A DNA stretch of 64,000 nucleotides, taken from NCBI RefSeq assembly GCF_022376445.1, contig NW_025954987.1, positions 310,001 to 374,000 of the forward strand, given 5' to 3'. Under the pieces are notes generated by a model. The model was given only the letters and a program-made list of their open reading frames with translations. It searched no databases and was not told where the DNA came from. Both the position numbers and the translations under genes were made by a program. The stretch comes from Fomitopsis serialis (lineage: Eukaryota; Basidiomycota; Agaricomycetes; Polyporales; Fomitopsidaceae). Of this stretch, positions 24,326 to 36,046 are shown one piece after another. Within the stretch, counting starts at the first letter, position 1. Each line of letters begins with the position of its first letter.

Positions 24326-24973
24326 TTACGATGCCTTCGGAGCTGCCTGTTCTTGTAGTTTCATCTGCATGATATTGATGAGATAGTTCATGTTGTCCTG
24401 CTTCTTGGCTATCGTATCTTGCAGGGCCTCGAGGTTCGTGCGGATGTAATCCACCTTGGCCTCGTAGTGCTTCACCGCCTGCGCCCGCGTCTAACACAGG
24501 GCGGTCAGTACACCAGCTCATAGCATCTGCATAGCATGCAGGAACGGCGCTCACTTTCTTCACATAGTATCCTGTACCGACGTCCACCACCACGTTCTCT
24601 GTGTCGCACAGCTTCCCCGGGACGTAGAGCGAATTCGTCAACGGCACAAGGATGGTCTTGTCTGGGCATGCGGCTAAGTCGTGGAAAGCCACCCGAACGG
24701 ATGGCTGTTATGCTCACCTTTCCTCTCCGGAGTGACTTGCTTGACATTATCCATGCATGCCTTGAACTTGGCCTGCGCCTGCCTCAGTTGCGTGAACGAA
24801 TTCGTGAGATGGGTGAGCTCCTGCAGAGGAATACGGAAGGGCGTGTCAGTGGGGTGATCAGAATGTTCGCACTGTCGCACCTCTTCGAGTTGTCGCCGCA
24901 CATCTGCGAGTTGCGGGAGGTCCAGATCTGTTACATTGATTTGCTGAGGTTGGGGTGCGGTGGTCGACGCCAT
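24326..24973 (-). CDS. GIM5: Prefoldin subunit 5 (alpha-type)
   Basis: Subunit of the hexameric cytosolic co-chaperone that delivers nascent actin and tubulin to the TRiC chaperonin. 155 residues, the normal length. Exons: 24973..24881, 24820..24718, 24661..24555 and 24490..24326, all in phase. The N-terminal coiled coil contains [20 protein letters not shown]. The beta-hairpin region reads [17 protein letters not shown] then [16 protein letters not shown], which is the prefoldin-alpha signature. The C-terminal helix runs [19 protein letters not shown]. Its start codon lies 98 bp from the divergently transcribed tRNA-Gly gene. Confidence 0.95.
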
Positions 24974-25070
24974 GGTGCCGGCATCCACAAGGATGCGACA
25001 TCGAGTTCGAGCAAAGGCTCGTTCTACGGCAAGTGTGTAATCATATATGTACAGCCTGCTCACTTTATAT

Positions 25071-25149
25071 GCATTCGTGGTGTAGCGGTAACATTGGGTC
25101 TTCCCATTGGAGATTGGCCTAGCTCCGGGTTCGACTCCCGGCGGATGCA
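25071..25149 (+). tRNA. tRNA-Gly(CCC) with an 8-nt intron
   Basis: The acceptor stem GCATTCG pairs with CGGATGC, followed by discriminator A. The T arm is CCGGG-TTCGACT-CCCGG, and the D arm is GTGTAGCGGTAACAT. The anticodon stem can form from GGGTC (25096-25100) and GGCCT (25115-25119) if eight bases, 25107-25114, are removed as an intron one base after the anticodon CCC (25103-25105), the canonical position. A T6 run at 25170 can serve as the RNA polymerase III terminator. The amino acid assignment depends on this folding, which includes two G-U pairs. The gene is divergent from prefoldin subunit 5. Confidence 0.85.
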
Positions 25150-25497
25150 TGACATTCCTTGCAAGCAGTCTTTTTTCGTGTTGCTTCCTAGTAAAAAATG
25201 CCCATAGCCTTGGCTGACTCGGATCACCTGGCAACACCAGATGCGTGTACTTACCATCCTCATCGGCTTCATTGACTGGTCAGAAAGGCTTATTCAAGAA
25301 CACCTTCAGTATTGGAGAAGGCAAGGGCGACAGTTACGCTCGTCGTACTTATCAGCGACTGCATCCTCCGGTCCAGGATGAGAGACCGAGAATGATGATA
25401 ATGCTGCATGCGTAGAATGACACTCGTAGGTACACACACTCATAGCTACATATATATGGCTATAACATGCTCGTCGCAAATATCAGGAATATCCGCT

Positions 25498-27491
25498 CTA
25501 ACCTAGTCCGAAGATGAGCCCCGCCAGATCTCGCCAGCCGCGTCGCACTGTGACCTTCGACCCGCCTCCATACTCGTCACCCAACCACTCTATGAACCTG
25601 GCATCCAACCCGCTGAAGGGACCTAGCTCAAACGATATGACATCTTTCGGTGTCAAGACGATCACGTCCAGGGGGCTCCCACTCTCTGCTCGCGCTTGTG
25701 CACGTCTTAGCGGGACGAGTTCAGCGAGGCGGACGAGGGTGACGGAGGTATTGGTGTGGAACGTCTGTAGCAATGCGAGCGTGGTGATGACCTGCCGCGC
25801 GCGACGGCTGCCGTCGCCCTCGAAGTGGGTGACTGTCGCGGAGTTCTTGAGCTGGCGAGCGGAGACTGCTGACAGGCTCGTACTAGCGGACTGCGCATCG
25901 CCCTTGCTACTAGCCCATGCCAACACCGACATGCCGCTGTTCCTGGCGATGCCGCGTAGCGAGCGGGTCGTAGATGTTGAGGCCTCAACCGTGCGGCCTT
26001 CGATCCCCATACCTAGTGTGCGCACGTACGTCTTGGGGACGCGCAGCGAAAGCGCGTCATCGCCCTCCAGGCGGAGGCTGCCCCAGTTGCTGGAGCTACA
26101 GGGATATGATGGGCTTCCTCGCCAGGAGCCCATCCATAGACCTGCGCACACTACACAGACGTCCTCGTACACGCGCCAGATATCTGTCCAGGAGCCAGAC
26201 CTCGTACGCGGTCTCCCACTGCCTGAGGATGGGTCGCAGCAGTCGTCGGTATCCTCGCCCGCGTCGATCCGCAGTAACCGGTCGATTTCAGACCACTAGA
26301 CAGCCGTTAGCGCCGCGGCGAAAAGGAAACGCTGGGAACGTAGTTACCAGCTTGACATCGCTCCAGGTGAAACGCACCACCGACAGGCGATGCGACGGCA
26401 TCTTCGACCCCGACGGTTCACAGGGCTTCGTCACGTAGAATGCTGGTCGGGTATTAGGTGTCGACGTCCGCAGATCAATGAGAAGGTCATAGCATGAAGG
26501 TTTCTCGAGGAAGATGGCATCCGTCGTGCACGCAATCCATCCACGGCTAGACTTGCTCTCTCCCTCAAGCTTCGACAAGTCGTTGAGCGTGACCATGCCG
26601 AGCACCTTCACGCCTTCGGTGCTCTTCCCCATCAGTTTCGGCGCTGGTTGGGTATCATCATCGTCAATCGGGGTATCGGCCTCTCCCATCTGGCACTGGT
26701 AACATAGGTCCGCAGCAACCTGGCAGAGTATACACGCAGCCTCGACAGGCGGGAGGGTATATATCAGTATTCGTCGTCGTCCGAGGACGTGTTTGTACAG
26801 CGTGAGCGAGGAGGGCCCGAGTATGCGCAGCAGATGGGGCAGGTGGATTGTCGGGTCAGTGTCGAGCGCTGCGCTATCCCCCTCGAGTTCGGCGCTCCAG
26901 CCTCCCCAGTCACCTGCGCCGCCCAGGTCTGGTTGACGTGCCTTGCGCTGCTCGAAGAATGCGCGCGCGGGCTCCCAGTCGTGCTCGAGAGGGATTAGCG
27001 TGTCTCGGTCTCCGAGGGAAGACCGTATCGTGTGGAAGAGCGCCTTCAGTGCGGGGACGTGCAACCAAGGTCGCGGGCGAGGAGAGTGGGCTAGCAGGAT
27101 GCCGAGCGAGGATAGGCGATAACCGCGGTGCCCCTCCTCTGCGGTCTCTTGACGGTGGAAAACGCAGACGCCTTGGTAGTCGTCCTTCGTGAAGTACACA
27201 ACGTCGCGCTCCATCGTGTGCAGTCCGCTCGGAAGGCAGCTGTATTCTACATGGCTCAGGTCGACGTCTACACAAGAAGATGTCCGTTGTGAGCTATGTG
27301 ATACGGAGCAAAGAAGCAAACGTACCGTCGGTAGCCCTGAGCGACCAATCGACGACATTTCCCCGGGTAGGATGAAATGCGGCATGAAAGATAGCAACTG
27401 GTAGAGGTAAATTCAGGGCTAACCAAGTCTACTCCTAGTGTCCGCGGCGTCACTTACCTACATCCTGCGGTGCCTTTCCGTTCGCATCCAT
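25498..27491 (-). CDS. DENN/LCHN-like protein (DUF4484, DENND11 family)
   Basis: A 607-residue cytosolic protein of the DENN superfamily, whose members act on Rab GTPases and membrane traffic. Exons: 27491..27458, 27397..27326, 27267..26348 and 26295..25498, all in phase. The N-terminus spells MDANGKAPQDVVAIFHAAF, then NVVDWSLRATDDVDLSHVEY and CLPSGLHTMERDVVYF. This is the uDENN start, with its 'F...G..V.W' and 'FK.LPSG.H' motifs. RGYRLSSLGILLAHSPRPRP and LPPVEAACILCQVAAD follow. The C-terminal exon has DVKLWSEIDRLLRID and a conserved end with DVIVLTPKDVISFELGP. The long third exon suits this family. The last exon may hide a small intron near residue 365, where the protein is Gly/Ser/Arg-rich. 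Family placement is from motif memory. Confidence 0.78.
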
Positions 27492-28054
27492 CGAATAAGT
27501 AGTTTCGTCCACCAGATAGTTCACGTGCTGTATTATCCAAGAAATCTGTTTAGAAGACGAAAAAGGCAGCGGGCAGAGGCCCGAGCTGGTAGTAGCGTGG
27601 ACGCTTCTGAGCAACGAGCGAGCGAGCGGGCGAGGGGACGAGGACGGGTTGAGGACGGGGACGGGGAGGACGAGAAGGACGACAACCGAAGCGCCGAGCG
27701 ATCGGAGATATCACGTGTTGACTTCTAAGTAGTATTGAGTGGTAAGTTCATTAACTCTTTAAGTAAATGGACGCAATACAGAAATACTGCAGACATAAGA
27801 AATTTCGTGACCATCTTTCCCTAAGTATCGAAGAATACACGATTCCCCAGCATTTGAATGTAATACGAGCAACAGCGGTCGTAGAGAAGTGCGCGACGAC
27901 ACTTACGTAATGTGGCTATTGTCGCGCGCGCTCTGAGCGCGTCTCAACTGTGGCGCGTGCTCTGTCCTCCTCGTCCTCCTCGTCCTCCTCCTCTCCTTGT
28001 TTACCCTGTCTGACCTGACTCTGCAGAGCTGACTTTGCACACGTACGACGCGTT
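27492..28054. other. Divergent promoter region between the DENN-like gene and SAC3
   Basis: About 560 bp shared by two divergent genes. It includes an Arg/Glu-rich open frame (27438-27728) and a CTCGTCCTCCTCGTCCTCC purine/pyrimidine run at about 27970-27990, both of low complexity. No TATA box is evident. Confidence 0.5.
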
Positions 28055-31000
28055 ATGATGGAGACGAAGCCGTCTCGTGGCCGTGGAACGCGTTCACAGG
28101 GCGCTGGCGGCCGTACACAGTCCAAGAACCGGAAGTGGGTCGCTGGTCAAGACAACACAAGCTCTGGCCACACCAGCGACAGCGAACGACGAGAACGCAG
28201 CGGGAGGAAACAGCACGAAAATGGCAGAATTTCCACTGCTCATCCGTCTCCATCTCCTTTCCTCGGCGTGTCCAACCCGGATGACGGGGCCAGTGGCACG
28301 GAAGACGACCATAGCATGGACGAGGACACCGCTGAAGAAGCTGGTGACAACGACAATGAATATCCTCCAGACCCTGAAACGCCGCAGGAGCGTGAGCGGT
28401 TCTGGCAGGAGGTGAGCAGTCGCACCCACTATGTGGCATGGAACGACTTACATCGCTCCAGCTCGTGAAAGCGCGGGAAGCGGAACGTAAGACAGCCATC
28501 GCGGAAGGAAAGATGGATGATCCAGCCGTTCCGAGAAGACTAGACGAGGCGATCACTATGGTTGGGACGTGTATGGACATGTGTCCCAGGTTCGAACGCT
28601 ACCGGCGTGAACGTGAAAATAACCTGGATAAGTGGGAGGTGGTGCGTTCGGACATCTCTGTTACCCTTGTAGTACTGCTGGAGAGAGCTGCTATGCTTTC
28701 AGATACCTGGGACGAAACGTGTAGCCCATAAACGCGCTGTCAAGATCTACGAACGAGCGGCAGGCGACAAGACGCTTCCGTCTGATCTACGACCTCCTCC
28801 TGTACTCAAGGCAAGTTCTCGTGTTGGCGGGACTTCCATGACTGACCGAGGTTTAGAAAACACTCAATTACCTTTTCCACGCTCTCCTCGTCAAAGAGGG
28901 GTTCACACAGACATATGACTTCATCCGTGACCGCTCACGAGCGGTTCGCAGCGACTTCACCATGCAGCACGAGCATGGGCCGCTTGCTATTGAGTGCCAC
29001 GATCGCTGTGCTCGCTTTCATATTCTTGCCCTCCATCTCGAGCGCGACAACCCGAGGTTCTCCGTTGCTCTGGAAGAGCAACAACTGATGAACAGTATGT
29101 CAGGCTCTAAACAACGGCGTGACAGCAGTGCTCATCCCTTCATAGCTTTGCAGAGCTTGAAAGAGTTCTACGAAGACCAGCGTGGGGCGTATGAAGCCCC
29201 AACCGAGTTGGAGATGCGCGTATACCATCGCCTCATCCACATTCGTGACCAGAAGGAACGGCGAGAGGACGTCCCCGAGTGGATCACATCTCACCCCGTC
29301 TTCCAGTACACGACGCAATTTCGCCTACATGTGCAGGCGAAGAGTGCTCCCATCACCAAGACTTCTCGCCTAGTCGTTGATGCCTCGGGCATGGAGATCT
29401 TTGGGAAGCTCGCTGCGGTGCTCAGAGAGCAGGGCGACACGGTGATGATATACCTCGTCGCATGCATCTTAGAGAGGCTGTTCGGGAAGGACACGATCGA
29501 CGACATCGAGACTATTCGCGGCGACCTCACCATACCAGATATTATTGATGGCATCTCGAGGCCTTCTGCCGTTCGTGCAGTCGTCTCAGTGCCCAACCCC
29601 AGTCAGCCTGTCCCTGGGCCTTCTGGCAATACGTCGAAGAATATAGAGCAAGTGAACGCTACCAAAATCGGGCCTACTGCATCTCCATTCGCGGCCGCGG
29701 CGACGTCATTTGCCGCCCCTGCAAATGCCACCCAGCCCGTCAAGTCGGCATTCGGAAACTTGGCGTCCAAACCAAATCCCTTTGGAAGCTCTTCCGTGTT
29801 CGGAACCACAAGCGCTTTCGGAGCTGCAGGATCAGCCAACGCTACGTCTCAGTCTCACGCCAATACGACCAAATCAGCATTTGCGGGCTTCGCTAACGGG
29901 AACGCTACGTTCCCTGGCACGAGCAGCTCGCCGCCGCAGGCAGCTCCTAACGTATTCGGAAGCACGGCATTCCCGTCAGGCTCGAGTAGCACTTTCTCGG
30001 GTCTGACCGCTGCCACGACCCAACATACTTCGCAAGCGATGACGAGCCAATCTAATGGCAGTACCTTCGGCTCTGCCACTGCCCATTCCCCATCACTCAA
30101 TCCTGAGGCTACGGCATTTACCCCGCCCAAGCCGGCATCAACATCTTTCTTGTCTACTCCCCCAACCGCTGCGCCCTTAGCGCGTTCCGACCCCTCTACA
30201 TTTGTCGCCGTCACCCACGCGAGCCAACCAAGTCAGCTCGCAGCAGCAACGGCTCCATTGTTCCAGCCGGTGGCACCCGCTGTTCCGGGCTTTACTACAC
30301 CTGCACCTCCCCCACTAGCACCGTTTACACCGGCTTCAATATCAAACCAGCATGCACAAGCTTCAACTTCTGCTCTAGCCCCGTTGCCGGCCCCACCACG
30401 TACCACGGAGAGGCCGTCGATATTCACAGGTTTACCCACCGCTGTACCTCACCCACAACCTCATCCTCAAACCCCTCCGTCAAACGCAACACCCTCCGCG
30501 TCTACGTTTAACTTCGAGACCCCGGGGAGCAGCGGGTCCCGGCCACACATCTCGCCACTGGTCCCTCCGCCTATGGAGAAGATCCATCCGATGTCTCTTC
30601 CGCCTACACCGACTTCGCGGTGGTTCGACCCCACATCAGGCAACGGTTCCTCCGGCATCCCTAACGTCACCAGGAAGAAGTCCGGCTTGGGCTTCCCTCA
30701 GCTCTTCTTGCCGTCGTCTAACTCTGCTGAACTGTTGAGTCCCTTGCAGATGAACTCGCCTGGGTTCCCGAAGCCTAAGGCCGGCCCTGTTGGTAGCCCA
30801 TCGCCCTTGTCTCGCGAGTCGCCCGCGCAGCCTTTAGTTGAGTCGCCAACCCGCGTGGAGCCTGATGAGGCTCTCCCTCTGGGCGAGAGGCATACTCCTT
30901 CGAAAGGCAAGGGTAAGGCGAGGGCAGAACCAGTGGATCTTGGGAAGATTCTGTCCGAGTATCTCGCGGCGAAGAATCGCAAGGTCATGAAGTACTACTA

Positions 31001-32978
31001 CAAGCGGTGGGAGGACCGGACCATCGAGCAAGGTCGATGGAAGGAGGCATGCGAGCGCGGCGAGGCCTACAAGGCCAAGGTTCGGCGGCAACGGCAACGC
31101 CTCCCTCCGACGTTCAGCACACCGACGATGCAAAACTTGCAACGAGAGGAAGAGCCGAAGAAGCGAAGGATGTCTGCGGGTGAGCTTATACGCCCAAGAC
31201 GAATGCGTCGAGCTGCTGCTTCGCATTATGAACACCCGCTCACGGACGAGGAGCTCGCGCGACGGTTGAAAGAGGTGCAGCACCATTGCCGCTCGTCACA
31301 GTAGCTTTCTTATATCCTGATTCCTTTTATCTTTGGCTATAGAATCACGAAGAGTCCAAGATGCGCTGGTCGGCGGGCACATTCTTGCGTAGCCTCCGCG
31401 CGCACTTGAAGAGCATAAGCACGAATAATAAGTCGCTAGCCGAATGGCGGCTGTGGCTGGCGGTCAATCCGTTCTTCGACCCGACGGCGATCTGGCTGGA
31501 GACCAAGTTCGACGCGGAGAAGCTGGGCGATTTTAGTATCGATTTGGTCACGTCGTTACCAGCCATCCCTACCCCAAAACCGTTCCCGCGAGGCTCACCG
31601 GGGCTCATCGTTTTCGAGCGTACGCCACTAGAGCGCATAAAGGATGACATCGAGAAGTATGGGAATTACTGCCGTGTATTCGTCAGTGGATTGACCACCT
31701 TCCGTACACAGACGACTCCGCACACTGGATGACACCGTACGACTAAGGGACATAGTGGCCAGCCTGCCTCCTGTCAAGGATCGGCGTTTCATTCCTACTC
31801 TGATGGTCGTACATTGGATCAGCCAGACCGACGCGAACGTGACGGACGACTTTACTAAGGAGGTAGGCCTTCCGTGGACCATCCTTTGTTGCGTACCTTA
31901 CCTTCGGATAGGTGCAAAAACACCTGGACAACGGCGTCTTCAAGAGTCTGCATGTCCTTAGCGCTCCGGATGTATCCGGCAGGCTCGATCCCAAGTTTCA
32001 AGAGTTCTTGAAGATGGCGACACTGGATTTGACAGACCAGTTGATGGAGACTATCACTTGGAAGGGTGTGTCACAGGATATCATCGCATGGTTGGTAAGA
32101 TGCTAACACAGGGGTCCTAGCCTTGGCCAAACGCTTGACGACTCCATTCACAACGGTGGTTTCTGATTGGTTGGACAGTTGCTGGGCCGATGAGCAGTGT
32201 GAGCACTCCCCTTCCCATAGATCGTATGAGGTCGTCTGATAAATCTATCAGTCGATTGGCTGCGATATGAACACGTCATGGTCTCTATCCACAATCTCCA
32301 GAGCGCTGTTGTCCAAATCCTTCTGGCGCTTTTCGGTCATGCACAACGCGTCGAAGTCAAACGTATCGCAGATCCAGAGTCATATGTCCACTTCGGCAAA
32401 GGTGTGTGTTTTCCGTCTGCTCTGCATGACGGCGCTCTCATATCAATGTAGGACATATGATGGGGCCGTTCTTGGACGCTCTGGCAAAACTGCCCATCGA
32501 AACCGCCGAGCGAGTAGTCCAAGCAAATCCGTCTTCCCAATACACCTTCGGAAAGGACGTACTCGAGGATGTTCTCGCCGCTTTCGACATGGCTTTCCAG
32601 TTATCTAACGGTAAACTCCGCGAGCGATGGCTCGCTGTTGTATCTGAACGATCTTCGTCAAAAAGACCGGCGGAGGACGATGAAAGCATGCTTGAAAGGT
32701 GGGATTAATCAACGTCTATGTGACAAACGCTGACTGTCTCGATCTTGGATTGCTGTAGTTTGCCAAGCTCTCATTCACAGAAGCGTTTACGATCTGACAG
32801 CGGGTCCAGTGGTGATGCAGATAGGGTCGTACCCTTCACCAATGGTGTTTCTGTGTCTCCGTCGCCGAGTATAGCGCCGTCCTTGTCCACCGAAGGCGAG
32901 ACGCCCCGTGTTAGCGTGCAGATGCTGCGCTCTTTGACGCGAGACGTGCTCAAGACGTATGGCAAAAACCCAAGATAG
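28055..32978 (+). CDS. SAC3: SAC3/GANP-type mRNA export scaffold (TREX-2)
   Basis: Nuclear-pore scaffold that recruits Thp1, Sus1 and Cdc31 and links transcription to mRNA export. 1,440 residues. Exons: 28055..28411, 28462..28638, 28703..28810, 28857..29094, 29146..31274, 31343..31656, 31712..31862, 31912..32065, 32121..32198, 32252..32401, 32452..32698 and 32759..32978, summing to 4,323 bp in phase. An acidic N-terminus precedes the SAC3/PCI-like domain (about 155-430), which begins GTCMDMCPRFERYRRE and includes EECHDRCARFH-like 'IECHDRCARFHILALHL'. Then comes a Ser/Thr/Ala-rich region with phenylalanine-glycine dipeptides (about 460-640), a Pro-rich stretch, and a basic helix VMKYYYKRWEDRTIEQGRW that could be the Cdc31-binding segment. 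The intron after VLK uses a GC donor. A 51-bp intron (29095-29145) is open in frame. Confidence 0.9.
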
Positions 32979-33369
32979 AGCACGAATGATATAACGACGG
33001 ATTCATATTATTTACTTATTTGGGCTGTATTGCTATGTTCCTCATTGCTTCACTGCTTGCTGGATCGTGATGTACAACAAGACGCTGCGGAAATCATCTT
33101 TCACTCATTTGTATCAGTATAGTTACTCTCCAGACTGGTGCTGTAAGCAATGCAAGCTCGACGCTGGATGCCATACATAAGTCTCAGTGAGTCATGCTCT
33201 GAAGCCTGAAGGTGGCCGGGGCGCGTCGCGCGCGGCCCGGACCGCCCAAAAGCGTGCCACTGCCGTGCATGCGCGCAGCCTCCTCCTCCTCAACCACCAT
33301 CTCAGGTCGTTGAGGAACTACATCTCCCATACTATTCAAGACTTGGCCTCAATATTCGTACAAGGAACG
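32979..33369. other. Intergenic region, tandem genes
   Basis: About 390 bp between the SAC3 stop and the first ATG of the FHA gene. It contains an Ala/Arg-rich open frame from 33187 that I treat as 5' leader. No RNA gene or repeat was seen. Confidence 0.5.
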
Positions 33370-35357
33370 ATGGAGGTAGTCGGAGCCGGTCCAGTTCCAA
33401 GCTCGGGGGGCATATACGGTATCCTGATCCATCGCTTTGTTCTCCAAGATCCCCGTCTCGCTGACCCTGTGGCAATCAGGCGTAGTGCTGCATATCGAGG
33501 CCGCTGGTGACAGGCAAGCAGAGACCTTGACATTCCTCAAGGTCGTCACCAGAGCAGTGATAATCGGTCGGAAATCTAAGCAAGCACGGCCGGAGGGCGT
33601 CCCTCACAATGCCCTCTTCCTCTGTCCCGTAGTCAGCCGCAAGCATGCGAAGATCACCTTCACGGAATATGGCAATGTTAGCTGCGCCTCTCTACAGTAT
33701 GTGCTGTGCCTTCACTGACTGGTAGGCCACCCAGGCGTACATCATGGACCTGCGTTCCCACCATGGGACACATCTCCTGCGGCCGGGCGAAACCCTCGCC
33801 AAGATGCTCGAACCCGAAACCGCTACTGTCCTTGCCGATGGGGACGTCATTACCTTTGGCAAGAGCGTCGGGCGCGACAAGGACCTTGTTCTACCCGTTG
33901 TCGCGCGCGTACAGCTCCTCTTCTCACCAGGTGCAAGCATCGCACCACCACTGCCCGAGCGCATAACCCTCTCTCCCGACACCGCTCCCTCGGAGCAGTC
34001 GCCCGCTCCTGGGACCTCCGGGCGATACGGAATCTACGTATCGTCCGATTCCTCGGCGTCGTCTTCGGACGAAGATTCTGACATCGAAGAGATCCCGCCG
34101 CCAGCGACCTTCTCGCCGCCTCTGAGAATGATGAAGTCATCGCAATCATCGCAGGCATCCAACCTGAGCGGCAGGCTGCAGCTTTTGAGGAACCTGCTGC
34201 CTGCTGTGCCTTCCACTTGTGTAGACGAACCCACGCCGACTGCGTTCGCGCAATTGCTTGCTCTGCCCATGCCCGGTGCGATTGACCGTGACAGTTCTTC
34301 TGAGAGTTCTTCCTCCGCAGAGTCATACGCAAAGGAAGATGACGACCTCTATATGAACGAGCCTCCCTTGGAACCCGGCCAGGTTCAGTTCGACGATTGG
34401 CATAGCCTCTACGAGCCACCGAGTCCTAGGCAGCCTGCGAGTGACTTCGAGGTCCCGCGCGCACCGTCTGTGGAAGCGCAGCCGCCATATCCTGTGGGTG
34501 GAGGCCCATCCCTTGTCGAGCCTCTTCCTAGCCAGTTCGACATTCGGAATGATCGCCCGATTACCCCTGAACTTACGGCCTCGCTTACTTCCCTCGAGGG
34601 CCGCATACAGACTGCCCAAGTCAGTGTTTTACTTTTACTCTCCTGGCTGTCGCATGCGGGACACATTCTGATTCTCTGCTAGGAGGACATTTCCCTGTTG
34701 CGCCACATCCGTACGACCGACGAGGAGCGCTTCGATGTGCACGTCCGCGAGGTCAAGGCGCGCCTCGCCGCGCTCGATGAGGCAATCCGTGCGCCCGCGC
34801 CGTTCACAGCCGAACGTAGCGCAGCGATAACAGAAGTTGTGGCGCGCATGGACACCCTGCAGGGGAAGATGTCCGTGCTGGAGAACCGCGCCGCGGATGT
34901 CGGGCCTCGTGAGGATGGCCTGAAGGAGATCAAGGCGATGCTGGAGGGTGCGTCTTTGATGCGTTTGTTGTCGGCGCTGATGATGCCAACGTGTCATACA
35001 GAGATCAAGACGATTCGCGAGAACGGTGAGAAGCAGATTGCGCTCGAGCTTGAGGCCGTCCGGGTCGCGCGCGCGCAGGCGGAGGCAGCGGCAGCAGAGG
35101 CTGTTGCGCGGCTGGTCAGTACACCTCTCCCGAGCTCACTCGTGCATACTCACTCCCCACAGGCTGCGAACCCGCTAAAGCGCAAACGCTCGGAGGACGA
35201 CGACCTCGGCGAGGATGAGACGAGCGATGCGCGCATCGTAGCGCCGATGCCGAAACGTAGGCGCATGGCGCGCCGTGTGGCGACTATGCTCGCGCGTACC
35301 GTGACTGTGGCGACGGTCGGTGCTGTCGCGACCTGGACGGCCCTTGCCTTTGCGTGA
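33370..35357 (+). CDS. FHA-domain protein with coiled coil and C-terminal anchor
   Basis: 566 residues. Exons: 33370..33375, 33449..33676, 33726..34619, 34683..34947, 35002..35114 and 35163..35357 (1,701 bp, in phase). The six-base first exon (ATGGAG) is inferred: no ATG is in frame downstream before the FHA domain, and a 73-bp intron with a good acceptor fits. The FHA domain (about 12-125) shows VVTRAVIIGRKSKQA, LFLCPVVSRKHAKITF and MDLRSHHGTHL, the phosphothreonine-binding Arg, Ser-Arg-Lys-His and His-Gly elements. A Ser/Asp-rich middle follows, then a coiled coil around EVKARLAALDEAIRAPAP. After KRKRSE and PKRRRMARR the protein ends in a hydrophobic helix TVATVGAVATWTALAFA, suggesting a tail anchor. 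FHA + coiled coil + tail anchor recalls SLMAP/HAM-4/Far9 of STRIPAK; that is a hypothesis. Confidence 0.8.
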
Positions 35358-35709
35358 TAATGGTGTCAGTTTCCAATTCGTTCGATTTTGTGCATGGACA
35401 TCGGAGATAGTGTACGATGGAGAAGGTCTTCGATTATGTATCATTCAAGACAGATTCGTTTTGGTGTATGTGTATGTGTAGATTTGTTCGTCATGTGGCA
35501 GTAGTTTCTGTTTCTTCGCATTGTACAGTATATGTACATGCGATTCGTTGCTCAGATCATAGCCTCAGCTGTCCTAGGCTCGAGTCCGCACCTGGAACTG
35601 AACCCCTCAGCGGCTGAGCTGCTTACCTGCTACATGAACAGCTCACAGTACAGTACGTAAAATTATGAGTCCCCGCGAGGGCAGCAAAAATCTCGATCAC
35701 AACAACCTA
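35358..35709. other. Intergenic region before tRNA-Glu
   Basis: About 350 bp holding the 3' flank of the FHA gene (TG-rich, with TGTGTATGTGTATGTGTAG) and the downstream side of the tRNA. A T5 run on the minus strand (AAAAA at about 35684-35688) can terminate tRNA-Glu. Confidence 0.5.
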
Positions 35710-35781
35710 CTCCGATACGGGGAATCGAACCCCGAGCTGCCGCGTGAAAGGCGGCAATGTTAGCCGTTACACCATATCGGA
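35710..35781 (-). tRNA. tRNA-Glu(TTC)
   Basis: On the minus strand the acceptor TCCGATA pairs with TATCGGA, discriminator G. The anticodon arm is GCCGC-CTTTCAC-GCGGC with anticodon TTC, and the T arm is CGGGG-TTCGATT-CCCCG. It is 72 nt with no intron. It lies 49 bp from an inverted-repeat element. Confidence 0.96.
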
Positions 35782-35831
35782 AGTGCAAATTTGCACTTAT
35801 GTACATGTACCTCACTCATAAATTGCAGGTA

Positions 35832-36046
35832 CTGTATCGGGCCGGGATCTCGGCCGGACAGGGTACTCGGTCAGTCGACCACCGTGGGCTCGATCTCAAA
35901 GTTGATCACAAGAAAATTATACCAGGAGGTAGAGGAGGATTGTGAGAGTCGATTGGTATGCATAATTTGTTGTAAGACTGGGAATTGAGCCTATGGCACT
36001 CGACTGACCGAGTGCCATGTCCGGCCGAGATCCCGGCCCGATACAG
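35832..36046. mobile_element. MITE-like inverted-repeat element A, TA-flanked
   Basis: Two arms of about 49 bp (35830-35878 and 36000-36048, including the flanking TA) are reverse complements with two mismatches. The outer ends read TA-CTGTATCGGGCCGGG and CCCGGCCCGATACAG-TA. The TA on each side would be a target duplication of the Tc1/mariner type. The roughly 120-bp interior is non-coding. The right arm also contains an inner hairpin, GGCACTCG...CGAGTGCC (35995-36016). There is no transposase, so the element would be non-autonomous. Confidence 0.65.

Noticed and set aside
35560..35625. GGCTCGAGTCCGCACC...CAGCGGCTGAGCTGCTT, resembling tRNA arms
   Set aside because: The arms do not pair in tRNA order and spacing; the true tRNA-Glu lies downstream at 35710-35781.
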